Of a stretch of 64,000 nt of DNA, positions 1 to 14,100 are shown in pieces. The position numbers and the translations under genes were made by a program. This DNA is from Cladopsammia gracilis (lineage: Eukaryota > Cnidaria > Anthozoa > Scleractinia > Dendrophylliidae), in assembly GCA_022457155.1 (NCBI GenBank), contig JAJGOT010000240.1:889001-953000 (forward strand), given 5' to 3'. The notes below the pieces were generated by a model, which did not search any database, was not told where the DNA came from, and saw nothing but the letters and a program-made list of their open reading frames with translations. Each line of letters starts with the position of its first letter. Position 1 is the stretch's first letter.

Positions 1-2105
1 TGTCTGGTTAACCCATTCGCACCCATGCCACCTGATTCTCATTACCATTTCTCTAGTTACGTCAAAACTGTGACAGCCCTATCTCGCAACCAATAATCAG
101 AAGACATCTACAGAAAATCCTACTTTACTCAGAAAGGGCACCTTGAACAGTTTCATTCCTCTTTGCCAAGAGATACTGCAAGAAAATCTTGTGCCTTTTT
201 ACTCCAGTTTGGGGACAAAATGTTTTCTTGGCTGGGTTTTCAATAAAACAATTACCGTAAACACCGGTGTATAAGCCACACTTTTTTGCCCACAATTTTT
301 GCTCAAAATTGAGGGTGCGGCTTATCTACAGGAACATCTGCAAAGGTTATCGTACTTTCCGGTAATTGTAATCTACTTGGTCTTGCCAGATATGAAATAA
401 ATATAGGAGAACCAACTTGTTGCTAACATGCCTCATACAATAATTATTCTACACAAAGTAGAAATTGTTTTTATAATCCTGTAAGTTTCCTTTAGCCGCA
501 ACACAATGGCCTGATGATTTTATTAGTGACTAAAAAATCATAAGGGGTATGAATGGGTTAATATCTTATCTTGTTATTCAATTTTTATTTTAAAAACATT
601 TTCTGCTCTCCAACTACATAAATGTATCTAATTTTGGAGTTTTCTCTTTCTTTCTTACAAAAATAATTTAAGGGGCAATTAATAGGTTCATTTTTTTTCA
701 TGATTCATGTCCATCTCGTTTAAGTTGTTATGTAAATTTTCTCTTAAGTTTTTAGTACAGTTTACTTGCACAATAAGAAAAACAATTTTTACTTGAAATT
801 TGTCAGTATTCAGTGTAAGTCAGTTAAAAATATATCTACCATAAAATGTAGCTGCAAAACAATATCATTTCTTATTAAAATCATTAAATAATTATGAAAA
901 ATGAGAAGAAATGAAAATTTAAATGAACATTTGTAAATCCTGAAAGAGTACAGCTATACCGTATCATTAAAACAGAATACTATGAGCAATGATAATAAGC
1001 TTCTTATTGTTATTATTCTTTAACAAAATAAAATATTTGTAGCAGAAAATATGTATATTAACAATGGCAAGTCTCAAATGTCTACACAATTCCGCCGCTT
1101 TTTAATCTACATTGTATTATTTAAGGTGTGTACACTGCAATAAATTATTAAAAGAAAATAACAAGGTGCACAAAAATTATTTAAATAATTATTATTAAAA
1201 CCAAACTTCATGTTGCTCACTAGAAGAATGACAATAATTATTATGCACTGTCAAAGCAGTAAAAGATAATAGGACAAAATTAATTAAGGATAATAATCAT
1301 ACTCAAACATGAACAAATAAGTATGAGGACAACAACTACACACTACACAATCAGAATAATAACATATCTCCATACAAATTGGTAACATACACATACATTA
1401 TCTAACCCACTAAAGTAGAAAAGCTTACTGTATCAGCCAATACAATTATTTTAAAATGTCATGATAATGTCACAAACCAAGTGAATCTTACTATGGCAAA
1501 TCTTATAGCTTTGAAGGTCTGGCACTAAGGTGTTAATTTGTTTATATAAGTACCTTCTCCTACAGTAAACAATATTGTTTTGTCAATAGCCATTTGTGGT
1601 TAGTTGTTTTACATTACAATATATCTTGTCAAGAATCTATTGGGTTCAGTCTTATTAAAAAGCCTTACAGTTTATTTCTTTTAACCATAGTGATTTTGAT
1701 GTTCTTCAAAGAGATCATAATAAGCAAATAATAATTATTTGTTGTTTTTTTGAACTTCAGCTAAATTATGACTAAAGAACAGTGGATCAACAAACAGTCT
1801 AAGGAAAATAGCTTGGGGGAATGGTTCCATTGGCTGTATACTGGGGAAAAAATAACTCTCAAGTTACATATCACACCGAGAAACATAATTTTTAATTATT
1901 ACTTCTCAGAATAAGGGCAAATTAAATGCAATCTTGTTGTAATGCCTTGTCAAGGTGTGGCAGATTTTCCTTTTCTTGACACTATTTTTTTGAACTGTAA
2001 ACATCCTGAAATATTTCTTTTCTTTTTGGAATCAGGGTTAAGAAAACAACTTGCAAACTAAAAGAAAAACTGCCACCCTTCTTTAACAAGCTAAGCAAAA
2101 CTTAC
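1..2105. other. AT-rich intronic sequence, no exon recognised
   Basis: This stretch lies downstream (minus strand) of the last recognised exon of the RRM gene, which ends in an open splice phase, so it should be intron. I looked for the expected continuation of RRM2 (RNP1, G-F-G-F-V-T-F) on the minus strand and did not find it. The next exon must therefore lie left of the window. The DNA is very AT-rich and holds only a short repeat near 251-374. Confidence 0.5.
251..374. repeat. short MITE-like inverted-repeat element
   Basis: The ends read TTACCG and CGGTAA. Inside them an inverted pair (GTATAAGCC and its near complement GGCTTATC) faces inward. The left end resembles the terminus of the TA-flanked element at 3413-4270, so this may be a short relative. 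No transposase is encoded. The call rests on the inverted ends only. Confidence 0.4.
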
Positions 2106-2154
2106 CTCGCATTCTGCTGTTCTCTTTGTCGTACATCAACTTCACATGAACAAC
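2106..2154 (-). CDS. RRM gene exon 7 (strands 2-3 of RRM2)
   Basis: The exon encodes [16 protein letters not shown] and stops after the first base of the next codon (Gly of the expected RNP1) at a GTAAGT donor. The rest of RRM2 is not in the window. Confidence 0.88.
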
Positions 2155-5100
2155 CTGCCAACACAAAGAAACAATCAAAGGGCTTGTCTTCAAGTGTGGC
2201 TTACACACTGATGTTTATAGTAATTTGTTTCACTAAATCTTTAGGTAAAACACCAGTGGCAAATCAAAAAAGACATTATAATTTTTGAAAACTTATGCAG
2301 ACATTTTGCATTTCGTGACCCGATGTGAAAGTTATTCATAGGATAATGCATAAGAGAGAACTACCTCCACCTGCCCCCAATTTTTTTATGAAAACAAGCT
2401 CTCCCGCAGGTGCTCAACAATCTACTAGCAGATAACGAGTTTCAAACTGTCCTCTCAGCCATGCCGTGCCGGCTATATCATATTTCTCATAAACATTGAA
2501 AATGTTTGAGTGTTGAGAGGAATAAATATTGTCAAGATATAACAATTAGAGGGTGTACCAGGAGCTGGTATACCGGAATGACTTTTTGTTAAGAATGTTT
2601 ACAGACATTTCCTCACCCATTCATACCCTCATTTTCCCTGCTCATTTGTGTGCTGGTTTTCAGCTGCTCCCTGGTTCCATAATCTTAATGCCTGAAACAG
2701 GCTTGTAAGACTACTAGTATCAGTCCCCCCAAAAAAACTGTCCTGCTGATCCTATCAGTAACTGATATATATTGAACACAACACTCATTCTGTACCTTGC
2801 CAAATGTAGAAAAGAAATGGCGCAATTCCTCTTCTGTCATATTACTTGCTAGACCACCAACAAAGATCTTGTTTTCATTGTTTCCTGATTCCCTCTAAAA
2901 AGTATAAAAATGCATTTAAGCAAACAGTAGCTAATGATAAAATTAATTAGATGGCTGGGTAACTAAGGAGTAAATGTTATTTCCTCCATGTAAGACCTAC
3001 ATGTAAGGACCCCCATGTTTTCTATACTGCAAAAACAAGGAGGAGAAAATCATTATCAAAAACTTTTTTCAATTTTCTTATCAGAACACAATGTATCAAA
3101 CAAATAAAAAAGAATCTGTCATATACACTTTGAGAAAGTGTTCATTGTTCTGTTACCTAGTAAAATTGATCATCACCACTTTCATCATGGAACCACAAGT
3201 CCAACCATTTTAATTTTGTCATTCCATTCCCAAGAAGGAAGGAGAGAGCCTGGTCAATTGTAAGTTGACAGTTTTGCATTTGGAGTTTCAGGTTTTGAGG
3301 ACTGATGAGCTTGTTGCTTGAATGATCTCTCGAGAAATAAATTTTACAAATGGCCTGCACTCTCTTTCAGTTCAAAAGAGTATCAAAATTCAAGATGGAA
3401 GTGTGGCACATACCGTATTTACCCATGTATTAGTCGATCCCGTGTATAAGTCAACCCCCTATTTTTGAGGCCAGAAACAAAGTTTTCTTCATTTCTGGGT
3501 AAGATTTCTTTTGGAAAATTAATCTTGTATTTCTTAGAATTTTCTTTCAGGTACTATGGATCTATGAAAAAATCACATCAATTTTTAACAAGAAGTTTAT
3601 TATCGCGCGCATGTGAGCGTTTTAGCGGGTTTCAGCAACACATGTATATGCGGGCATTTTGGCCACAATTTTTTAAATAGGCTTATAAAATCAAACATAC
3701 TAATTTAAAACGAACCTTTCTAATTGTGAAGGGGTGTAAAGTGGCTTTAGAAGACAGGCAAAACACCAAAGAAGCTCAAGAATCTTTGAAAACGACTTGA
3801 TAAACAAATTGCCAAGCTCGCTCGGGGAACTTGGTAACCAAGCTACAAAATCGGTCGAGTACTGGTAACTGATAACTTCACATGCTTACTAAGCCAAGGT
3901 TACTAAGCAGCAAAAGATGTTTTCCTTCAAGCGGATTAACGGCTTTATTAGCAGGAAATGTCAGCTCTTTATTCCAAAATTGTGCCAGTGAGTATTTACA
4001 ACATTCAGGTTTATATTAAGACAAATCTTAACGCATTTCAACTTGAACTGCTAATTTAAAGAAACAGATCGCTAAGCGAAAGGACATCGTAACCTGTACT
4101 GTCGTTTATTAGATGTTTGTCAACAAATAAAGACAATTATTATGCTAATTGTGAATAATTTATATAACTGGTGCTTGGATCTCAATTTCTGACCCATGCA
4201 TAAGTAAAGGGCGATTTTTTGGACTGATTTTTAGGTCATGAACGGTCGACTTATACACGGGTAAATACGGTAGTTTCGGTATAATTTTTGAAACTAAAAG
4301 CTGTCAAATACCAAACTTACATTGTGCAAATGAATTTTACTTCTTTTAGTTGTTTGCTGTTCATAAATTTTTATTTTATCAAGTTTAAAGAACAGAACAG
4401 CCAACAGAAACCATGTTAGAATGCATGTGTCTGGTGACATGTTTCTAGCTTAAGTATATGAATGTTTCTCAGTTGAGAAAGTATATGAATGTTTCTCAGG
4501 CGAGCTTTCTTCTGTATGTTGGGGAAAAAGAGGAATATAAAAATCAGATAATTTTTATGGCAGAATGAAACGTTGAAAGGAAATCCATAAGTGTTGCGTT
4601 ACATATTAATGCGAAGATTTCAAATTTCGCTTTCGAAGTTTATGCAAATTCACACAGTAATGAAATGAATCACTTCTATGATCTAATCTGTCACTGAAGA
4701 CAACAAGTTAGATCAGTGGTTCTGACAGGGTGCGCGGTTGCGGGACTGCACAATTTGGTCAAACCCGCATAATTCCGCACAATTCCTAAAAATCTGCACC
4801 ATCCCGCACAATATTATACTGAAATATTTGCTTAAAATTTTAAATAAACCAGGTATTTCTATTGTTTACCAAGATTTCAAGAAACGTTTTAGGCTATTTT
4901 AAGCCTATTTTCCTTCCAAACAATCAAAAAATCCCTCACTTTCCTTGAACAGCTCGAGCGGATCTAAAAACAACAAGGCATTCTCTTCGCCGTCCTGGGA
5001 ACTACAACCCAAGACAAAATTAGTTGGGAAGGTTTGTGAAAAGCTAAAAAATGACACTACCTTTGGGTTTCAGCTCAATTACAGGCGTGTGAAACACTTT

Positions 5101-8100
5101 TTATAGCCCCCCTCTCCCCCAAATCCAATGTTGAAGACGACTATACAAATGACAGTGTAAGCTAAGTATTTGCGTTAACAGCAACTTTGAATGCAGGGGG
5201 ATGAGGGGGGAGGGGTGAGGAAAAGGAACCTTCCCAACACTTTTGTCTTTGGTTGTAGTCTCAATTTTACTTCTGACTTCCACGTGACTTCCCACTGAAT
5301 TTTTCGAGTAGCTTTTTAGTTGTTGTTTTCCAGACATCTTTCGTTTTTCTCAGCAGCCTGGTGATATTTTTTTCGAGCACTTTTGCTTCCTCTTTCAGTT
5401 TAATATGTCGGGGACTGAAAAAGAAACACTGAAGAAATGTATTGAGGCGCCGAAATGAATGTCACTGTCTGAATTATTTTTCGCAAACAACTAATCAAGT
5501 TTGTGAATTGACAGACAAACTATTAAAGCGCTGAAACTTCGGACCGATAGGAGAAAATTATTAGGTCCTGATCAGAGTACTAGATTTGATTTTTTTCAGT
5601 GAAGTGAAGGACGCTTTCATTCAAGAAAATGCTCTACGATCTGTGAGAAAAACAAATTAACATGCTATCAAATTTCATTTAGCACGCAATTTGCATACAT
5701 CTCAGGGTTGTGTTTTTGCGGCAAACTTTCGAAGAAATTGAGTGAACCATCACTGGAAATTATTAACACGTAAAATGTACGGATTTTTCATAAACGAACT
5801 CGCTCAGATCGGAAACATTTTATTTTGAGGTGGTATTTCGGTTTAACCCGATCGAGTTGATCATGTCACGCAATGCGATTTTGTTGAGACAAATAAACTA
5901 TGGTGAAAACAAAAACAGCCGCAAATTGGCGATTGTTAGGTACATTCTCATCTCCAAAGTAAAACATCTATTATTTTTCATTTATGCAGAATATCCTCCC
6001 TGTCATATTTTTTTGGCCTTGCTATAAACACTGGTGATTAAATCTTTGGTTGGTCACAGGATTGCACAATCCCGCACAATCGAAGATGTTTCCCGCACAA
6101 TTTACCCCAAAACTCCAGTACAATTATAATTTTTTCCTGCACCCTGTAAGAATCCCTGTTAGAACTTCGTTATTTAACATCAGTTTCACTCATGATTTCC
6201 TGTTTTGTTTGTTTTTACAGCAAATTTTGTCTTTAAATTAATAAATTCATGTAATTTCATTTGGCAAAAGATTCTTATCGAAACATTGAACATTTCGAAA
6301 GGCAATCATCTGAGGTGGCTATATAGCCTAACCTCAACTCCAGCATCAGCACTGCACTGATGAGGCCCAGAAGGCCAGAACAGTACTGTCTGCAGTTGGC
6401 TCATGCCTCGTTGAGCACTCTATCTGGAGTGTACTATTGTGACTAGCGCGCATGCGTAGCTCACTTGTTTGCTAGTTTGAACACTCTGACATGGTATGAT
6501 GATACCACATGTGTGGGATCATCTGAGGTGGCTATATAGCCTAACTTCAACTACAGCATCAGCACTGCACTGATGAGGCCCAGAAGGCCACGACAGTACT
6601 GTCTGCAGTTGGCTCATGCCTCGTCGAGCACTCTATCTGGAGTGTATCATTGTCACTAGCGTGCACGGTAGCTCACTAGTTTACTAGTTTGAACACTCTG
6701 ACATGGTATGATGATACCACATGTGTGGGATCATCTGAGGTGGCTATATAGCCTAACTTCAACTCCAGCATCAGCACTGCACTGATGAGGCCCAGAAGGC
6801 CGAAACAATACTGTCTGCAGTTAGATATGCTCCTTGGCTTATGCCTTGTTGAGCAGTCTATCTGGAGTGTACCATTGTCACTAGCACACATGCATAGCTC
6901 AGTAGTTTACTAGTTTGGGCACTCGGACATGGTACGATGATACCACATGTGTGGGATCATCTGACGTGGCTTTATAGCCTAACTTCAACGCCAGCATCAG
7001 CACCGCACTGATGAGGCCCAGAAGGCCAAAACCGTACTGTCGATGTAAACATGTAGTTGCGAAAACTCAAGATTTATTTGTGATGTCCTTGTATTGATCA
7101 AAGCGCTGTGTAAAATTGTATGTGCTGACTACAGTAGGTGCCATGTGTTTACAGTAGTTTCAAAACTTGAGTGTCGTGATTTAATATTTTCACAAAGGAA
7201 AACATGTGTGCAGTGCTTTCCCATTCTCTTTCACCCTATTCTCAGGATGGATTTCTGTCTGGAACTTCCAAACAAAAGGCAAACTTAATTTAAGATCTAT
7301 TTACATTTCATTTGTGCATCTTATCAATAAGTACATACACTGAGCTCGATGGTTGATGCAAAATACTTTGCACACGATATGCGAACAGCTATTATTTTTT
7401 CTTCAAGGAATAAATCATTTACTCGAAAGCCTTTGCGAGTTTGCAGATTCTCGATTTCTAGATTCTTGATCCTTGAAACTCAATCCTTGAGTGACCTCAA
7501 CTTCAAGGATTGAGGATTGAGTTTCAAGGATCGAATCGAGACTGTCAACTTACATTTGACCGGTACTGTTCCCTAAAACTGCAGCCCCTTAGGAATGCTA
7601 CTGTAAAGTAAATGGCAGGGGTTTCACTAATTTTTGAAGTAAGAGGGTCCTCATGGTGGAGTAGGCGGGGATGCTTCGAACACAAGGCCCGGAGGGCCAA
7701 GCTTCTAGGGGGTACGGTGGAAAAATTTTGAAAATGAGACTCTCTGAAATGCATTTTCCAGCATTCTGGGAAGGAAATTTTAAATTTCTACGCCTTTCAT
7801 TTTGCTGGCAAAAAACTGCTATTTTACAATTATACTGTCTTAGATACTTCAACTGAACTCACATGTAAGACCACCAGCACAAAACGACTTGATGAAAAAC
7901 AATGGGTGTAATAATTATTGCTCTGAGAGTTCACTATAAAAATTGGCAAGTGAAATCACTGAAATAAGATTAACAATACACAGAACTAGTGCCTTATTTG
8001 ATAGAGTTTCTGGTACTTTCTGAGCCAAATGTAACAGTTTCTGTATTCTGTTAACTGTAACAGCATCACTGATCACACTTATTTACACACTGTCGTTCTG

Positions 8101-11100
8101 CTTTTGTTAATACTATCCTGTTTTCTGCTTTACAATTCATCTTTAATTACAAAACAAAAACTTTAATTCCAAGAGATGATTTGTGGTTATAAGAGGGTGC
8201 TGGAATGTTGTTTTGGTTTACAAATTTTTTCTTTGTATTTTGCTCGAAGCCGGGTACCGTGCTCAGAGTACACAGGAGCCGGTACCCGGGTCCCAGCTTC
8301 TAATTAAACCCCTGAATTGGGCCTGCTATTTTCGGAACTCTACGGTAAACCATTACATTGTTGAACCAATTGAAATACCTATGGCACGTCTTTAGTGGAA
8401 TAACAAGCGCAAGAAATTACAGCAACAGAGAAAATATTATGAATAATGAAAAGTGCCCTGAAAATATCCCAGACATATGTGACCTTTCACGCGAAAACGT
8501 ACACTAACGACTTTCCGTTTTCGAGCAGAATTCCGTTTACAACCCGTTTGTTAGCCATTCGAAATAAATTTGCATTCGTTCGCACGGTTTGGTCAGCCGT
8601 TCTGTAGAAACATCAATCCGTTCGAAAAGGCTTGCTCACTCGTTCGCTAAAAACATGAATCCGTTCGAACGACTTGGTCACTCGTTCGCTAAAACGATGA
8701 ATTCGTTCGAACGGCTTGGTCACTCGTTCGATAAAAACATCAATCCGGCTGTACTGAAATGGCTAAAGAATATTATTATTTCGAACCGCTGAACAGCTAA
8801 AGAATTATTTGGAACAGCTCGCGGCCGAACGGCTGGCTGCAAACGTAATATATACGAAAATTGCAAGGAAGATAAAACTGTTTGTCGCTTTGACTTGAAG
8901 ACCATGGTTGTAAACAAGCGGCCCCGAGCTCACGCAAAATTCATGTGTAAAATTGTTTCTGAACTTCATGTTTACTAATTGTTAAAATAAATCTTGAATG
9001 AAACTAAATATAATAATCGAAGTTAAAGACAGCAGGAAAAGTTATGTAGCAGAAAAACAAATTTAGCCCTTCTAATATAAGTTTGTCAGTGTACCTACTA
9101 AAGCTAGTTGTCGGTAAAAAGTGCACCAAATTTGCATGTGTCAAAACGGTAATTTGAAACCTGAACACAGACCGCTTCCAAGAATTCTCTGTTATCCTTG
9201 TAGTTTTTTTTTACGGCTGATAAACGGCAAGAGAACATCTTGAACGGCTCGAATGGATAGGGAGAGGTCACATATCGCAAAAATAAAAGTGGCTCTCAAG
9301 AAGAGGCTCGAGGCTCGCAAAACATTGCTTCGTCTCGCCGGCGCTCGCACATTAGTTACTCTCTTTCCGGCCGCCTTCGATTCTCTCATTTTGTTATCGG
9401 CCAATTAATCTACTATAACTCTCATACATGTATGTAAACAATTCAGCTCTCTGTTTTCATTTGGTACAAAATCGAACACAATCGAACGCTCACAAAAAAT
9501 GGAACAATTGAACGGTAGCGTTACATACCTGTCAAAACTGTTTTGTCTGATGTGACTCGTATTTATGCAAATTTCGCAAGATCGACGTATTTTAATCTGC
9601 AAGCGAAAACTTCTTCGTAATTATACTGTTCACGAAGAAACCGTTTAAAAAATGTTATCTAAAGTGAAAATTAGCGTGGAATTAGCTGTCAGAAGCAAAA
9701 CAAGTCGCGTATTTGTAAAATAGCGGGAATAAACACAACACGGCAAAGATAAACGATAAAGTTATTACTTTGACCTTTGCGTGTTTTGAGTTTCGCTTTA
9801 GTAAACCCAATAGCGAATGCTCACTGTGTTTCAAAATTACTTTCTTTGGCCATTCAGCGTCGAAAAAAGTAACAACAATGACTTAATTTTCAGCCCTTGC
9901 TGTTTTTGACCGGCCGGAATGATATAAACCAAGCCGTTCGAACGTTTAGGCTACTCGTTCGAAAAATATTTCATGAGCCGTTCGAACGTTTTGGCTACTC
10001 GTTCCAAAATTTTCATAAGCCGTTCGAACGTCTTGGCTACCCGTTCGATAAATTTCACGAGTCGTTCGAACGTTTTGGCAACCCGTTCGGAATACTTAAT
10101 AACTCGTTTAGCTGTTCGATGGAACCGTTTCAAACGGCTTGGTGACCCGTACGTAACCCGTTTGATAGCCGCTCGTTTCACCCGTTTAACGGAAAGTCGT
10201 TAGTGTACGTTTTCGCGTGAAAGGTCACATATTGGGCTAAGCCCTTCTACAGTGGAAAACATAAACCTGCAGGGTGGCATGAAAATTTCATGTACTTACA
10301 GTAGGTGGACCACGAGATGTTTGCGAGGTAAGAACTGCTTGTTGTCCTGGTCCCCTTGGCACAGCACGTTTAGGATCAATCTAAAACACAAGTGTTAAAT
10401 AAACGGACTTAAAAATACTGCTTAATAATAAAAATTCTTAACTAGTGAAACGATCAACTCTCTGCCTCAAGGGAGCATTGTTTATAAAAAAAGAGTACTT
10501 TTTTAACACTGTTGAATTCTCATTGTATTTATTGCTGTTTATATATATGTCTAATTTCGTACAGGACCTAAATTGATAGCAGTTTTTTAACTGATGCGGT
10601 AATCATGTTTGAATATGTTAATAAATATTATTCCTATTCTTAAGACCCTGCTTGCTGGCTCCTTTGCCTAGAGCAACATTTCTCCGCGCCTACAGTACTG
10701 CTCGCGTGCATTGCAGCATTACACGTGCGTGTAATACACACAGTTTACATGCATTTTACATACGCATAACAAGCAAGCTACACGTAGTGGATATGAAATT
10801 GCGTGTAACAAACTACATGCAGTGCAGGGCAATGAATATGAAATTGCATGTAACAAACTACACGCAGTGGATATCAAATTGTGTGTAATATTACACGAAA
10901 TCCTTCAACTGCAAATCATCACATTGTTAGTGCATGAAAAGAGGACAAAACATTTACTTTTTTGTACCATACCGTATCGTTCCCATACTTCGTGGTGACT
11001 CCGTTTACAGTGTACTATCTTTCGTGAACGTTGCTGTATTTATTTTAATAGAGAAGTTTCCACTTGTGTCGTTAAACCAGAATCAAAGTAATTACTCTGG

Positions 11101-14100
11101 CCAATCACAACAGGCGCTGACAATCTAATGAACCAATCACAACTCAAACCAAATACATGTAGCCAGTGCCAAGCAAGGGAAAACGCGTGCAAGGAAGTCA
11201 TGATTGGTTTTGTTTTTTTCTTCTGATAATTGCTTGAGAAAGTGGCAAAATATTTCTTAGCCATTCACAAAGTGCAGCAATATTGATGCAAAACCAAAGC
11301 AATCATAAAATTAATTTAGACACTCAATTGAAAACCACTCTAACATACAATAATTTATAATTAAGGAATTACTTTTTTGTTGTCAAGACTATGCTCAGAC
11401 TTTTGACACACTTTATCCACAGAAGCTGGATCTTCAAAAGTGACAAATCCAAACCCTCTGCAAGATGCAACATAAAATGAATCAATGAAAAGATTACCTT
11501 TTTATAACATAACAAAAGTAAAGCACACACTCTGATTGGTCTATATCTTATCTACTATTTGCCCATGGATGAACACTAACAAAAGCTAGCGCATGCTCAA
11601 AGCAGTATGCGTCAACTTTTATGCAATTTTTATGGCAGAGTTGTAAAGGTTTTTATCCAAATATTGAGAGAAAGTGTAAAAAATTCATTCAGAATAACAA
11701 TAAAGGGTTTGACAATCCACAATGAGATGGAAAACTACTTAATCAGTGATCTTTTTTAACGAGAAATCTTTGCAAAGAATTATTTGTACATGCAATAGCG
11801 CAGGCATATGTGACCCTCCACAGGATTTCGTGTACTAAGGTGATGACACGCACACGGTAAGTTAGCACGGTAAAACAAAAGATAGAAATTTAACACGATA
11901 ACCGTGCCGTGCGCTTCAGCCTCGTTAAAATTTTCTTTTGTTTTACACAACACAAAAGAAACAAAAGAGCTAAATAATGAACCGTGTCAGCATTCGACAA
12001 CAAAAACTACCGTGTGAACAACACACGCTTACCGTGCGAACGCACACTTACCGTGCAAAAACACACTTACCGTGCGTGAATGCACTCTGCGTGCAAAGGA
12101 TTTTTTTTCAGTTTCAGATACGAAGGTTGGAGTGTGATTACCAAGTGTTGCCTGCACTCAGAGTTCCCCGGGGTTTCACGGTTCTTCCTAGTATTCTTTT
12201 TGACCGAAGATAACGGCGTCATAGCGATCGAGTTTGAAGCTGTTTATCATTGTAGAAAGTGATCCTAATTGTCGCTTTCCAATAATATTTTTCAGTAACC
12301 TTTCCTTACTAAACTGTTTACAATCGCTGAAGCCACCGTCAAATCCAGTAACTGTGGAAAAAAAAAACATGTCTAAAGATAATAAACAAGCGGCCCTGAG
12401 TCCTGTGTGAAATAGTCGCGCTTTTGTGATCGAAACTTTCAACGGACGTTCAGCCTGTAGTTTATAAAAAAAATCTTGAATGAAACTAAAACACATACAA
12501 GCTTGTTGCCTGCGTCGCACACTTTAAAGGCAGATTTCTTTGCATAGAAAACAGAGGCTATTGTAAACATACCTGCCGTTCGCAGGTGAACATTACGCAT
12601 TAGAGAGATTAAGCACCGCGTTCTACGGCAAACGGCAAACGCCAGCTTGCGGTCGATTATCTTAACTTTTCCTCGAATCGTTAAATAAATCCACTAGAAA
12701 ATTCGAAAATAATTCACATGTTCATGACAAACGCGAAACTAGTCACTTTCACTTAGAAATGGCAAACGGCAGGCGGCAAAAGTTGTATCCCTGCCGTTCG
12801 CGGGAGAAATATACGCGAAGCTTATTTAATTTGCATACGTCAAACGTAAGTTGAGCTTTCTGTAATTTGAACCTTTCTGGTCGACAACGCGCCGCAACGC
12901 AACAATTTTCTAAAACATCTAGCTTTTCTGTTTCCCAAACTTGATCAAATAACAAATAACTCGTGACTTTCAAAGTGTTTTCCAGAAAGATCATCAAGGT
13001 TTCATTCAAATCTCAGACGTTACACAAAAATATTCTAATGTTCATTTCAGTCTTGTGGATTACTGGTCACGCGTGACAGAGCATGACTGTGAGCATGGCT
13101 GTAAACACGAAGCGAGCCGATGAAGTTGAGTCTGAGGTGTTCAGCATGTCAATCAAAAATCCCAAAGAAAGGTGAATGTTTTCATTGGCGAAGGTCTTAT
13201 TTTAGCACGTTAAGAGATTCCCGCAAGTTTGACTCGGCAAGTTCAATGGCGAGAAATTTTATTTCGAGAGCTGGCGAGAAAGGATTTTAATTAGTGAGCA
13301 CCTCCAGCTCTCCCCTTCTACTGCCCGACCGTTACGATCAGATCTGATTAGTTAGGAAGCCAACAAAGTGTTTCAAAGGGGGCGTGTCCTTACTTTTTAT
13401 GGGCTCGCGCCGTAAAGTCACTTGTCGCCAAATGCTTATTCTTTGTCTTCTTTTATATAAACATCTGGCGACACGCAGTCTGGCGAACAAAAAAAAGGAT
13501 GATCTTAAGATTTTTTCTGTTTATTACATGTTATTGTAATAAACAAAAATCCACTGTGATGTCCACTGCAGTTTGCTCCCGATTTCTCAATTCAACAACA
13601 GTAACAGCGAAGACAAAATAGGACTATTTTCTGCGAAACAACTGCGAACTATCCGTACGGATCCGCTCGTTTGTGATTAGAAAAATTTCTAAGTGTCACG
13701 AAATGAGTCGCTCGCGTAGTAACAGAGACTCGGCAAATTAGTCTGAGCCAAATCAACATCGCTTACCAGAAGCGCTTCGTAACACTAAACGAACATTTAA
13801 TATTGTGGATCAATAAAAGTGAAGAATAACATCGAAATTGACGAAAGTGTTGGACTCCCGTACGAATCTAGCAACACAGTTCGAAAGAATTACAGCCTAG
13901 GACTCTGAAGACTTCAAGAGTATGCTTTAATCAGACCACTGATCTTCATTATGCTCACTGGTTGACTGTAGTTTTTGTTAGAAAATCAACACGTCGTCAA
14001 ACTGAATTTCACTTCTGTCATATCGGCTGCCAGCGATTATCGTGATATCACTACGAGAAAAATTATTTAGCATGCCTGGGAAGCCAAAGCAGTGTACGGT

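Larger units (their letters stand above)
6303..7046 (+). repeat. tandem array carrying hammerhead ribozymes (metazoan retrozyme-like)
   Basis: Three and a half direct repeats of 212-226 bp each contain the same block: ACTGCA, CTGATGA, a GGCC/GGCC hairpin, GAAAC, a short palindrome, GTC and TGCAGT. This is the layout of a type I hammerhead with a very short helix III. Tandem repeats of this size with minimal type I hammerheads are known from animal genomes as small retrozymes, which make circular RNAs. Here the four ribozyme blocks begin at 6351, 6564, 6776 and 7002. The array lies in intron 6 of the RRM gene, antisense to that gene. Confidence 0.8.

Noticed and set aside
3301..3360. CTGATGA at 3303 as another hammerhead
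   Set aside because: No GAAA plus GTC at proper spacing and no helix I partner; the match is isolated.
4726..6146. Firm hAT assignment with an 8-bp target duplication
   Set aside because: The flanking octamers do not match, so only the inverted ends support it.
8589..10203. Repeated ORFs on both strands encoding [17 protein letters not shown] repeats
   Set aside because: They come from the subterminal CGTTCGAACG repeats of element A; the open frames reflect the unit length, not a protein.
12188..12520. 110-codon minus-strand ORF inside element B as transposase
   Set aside because: No DDE motif or helix-turn-helix pattern; composition looks random.
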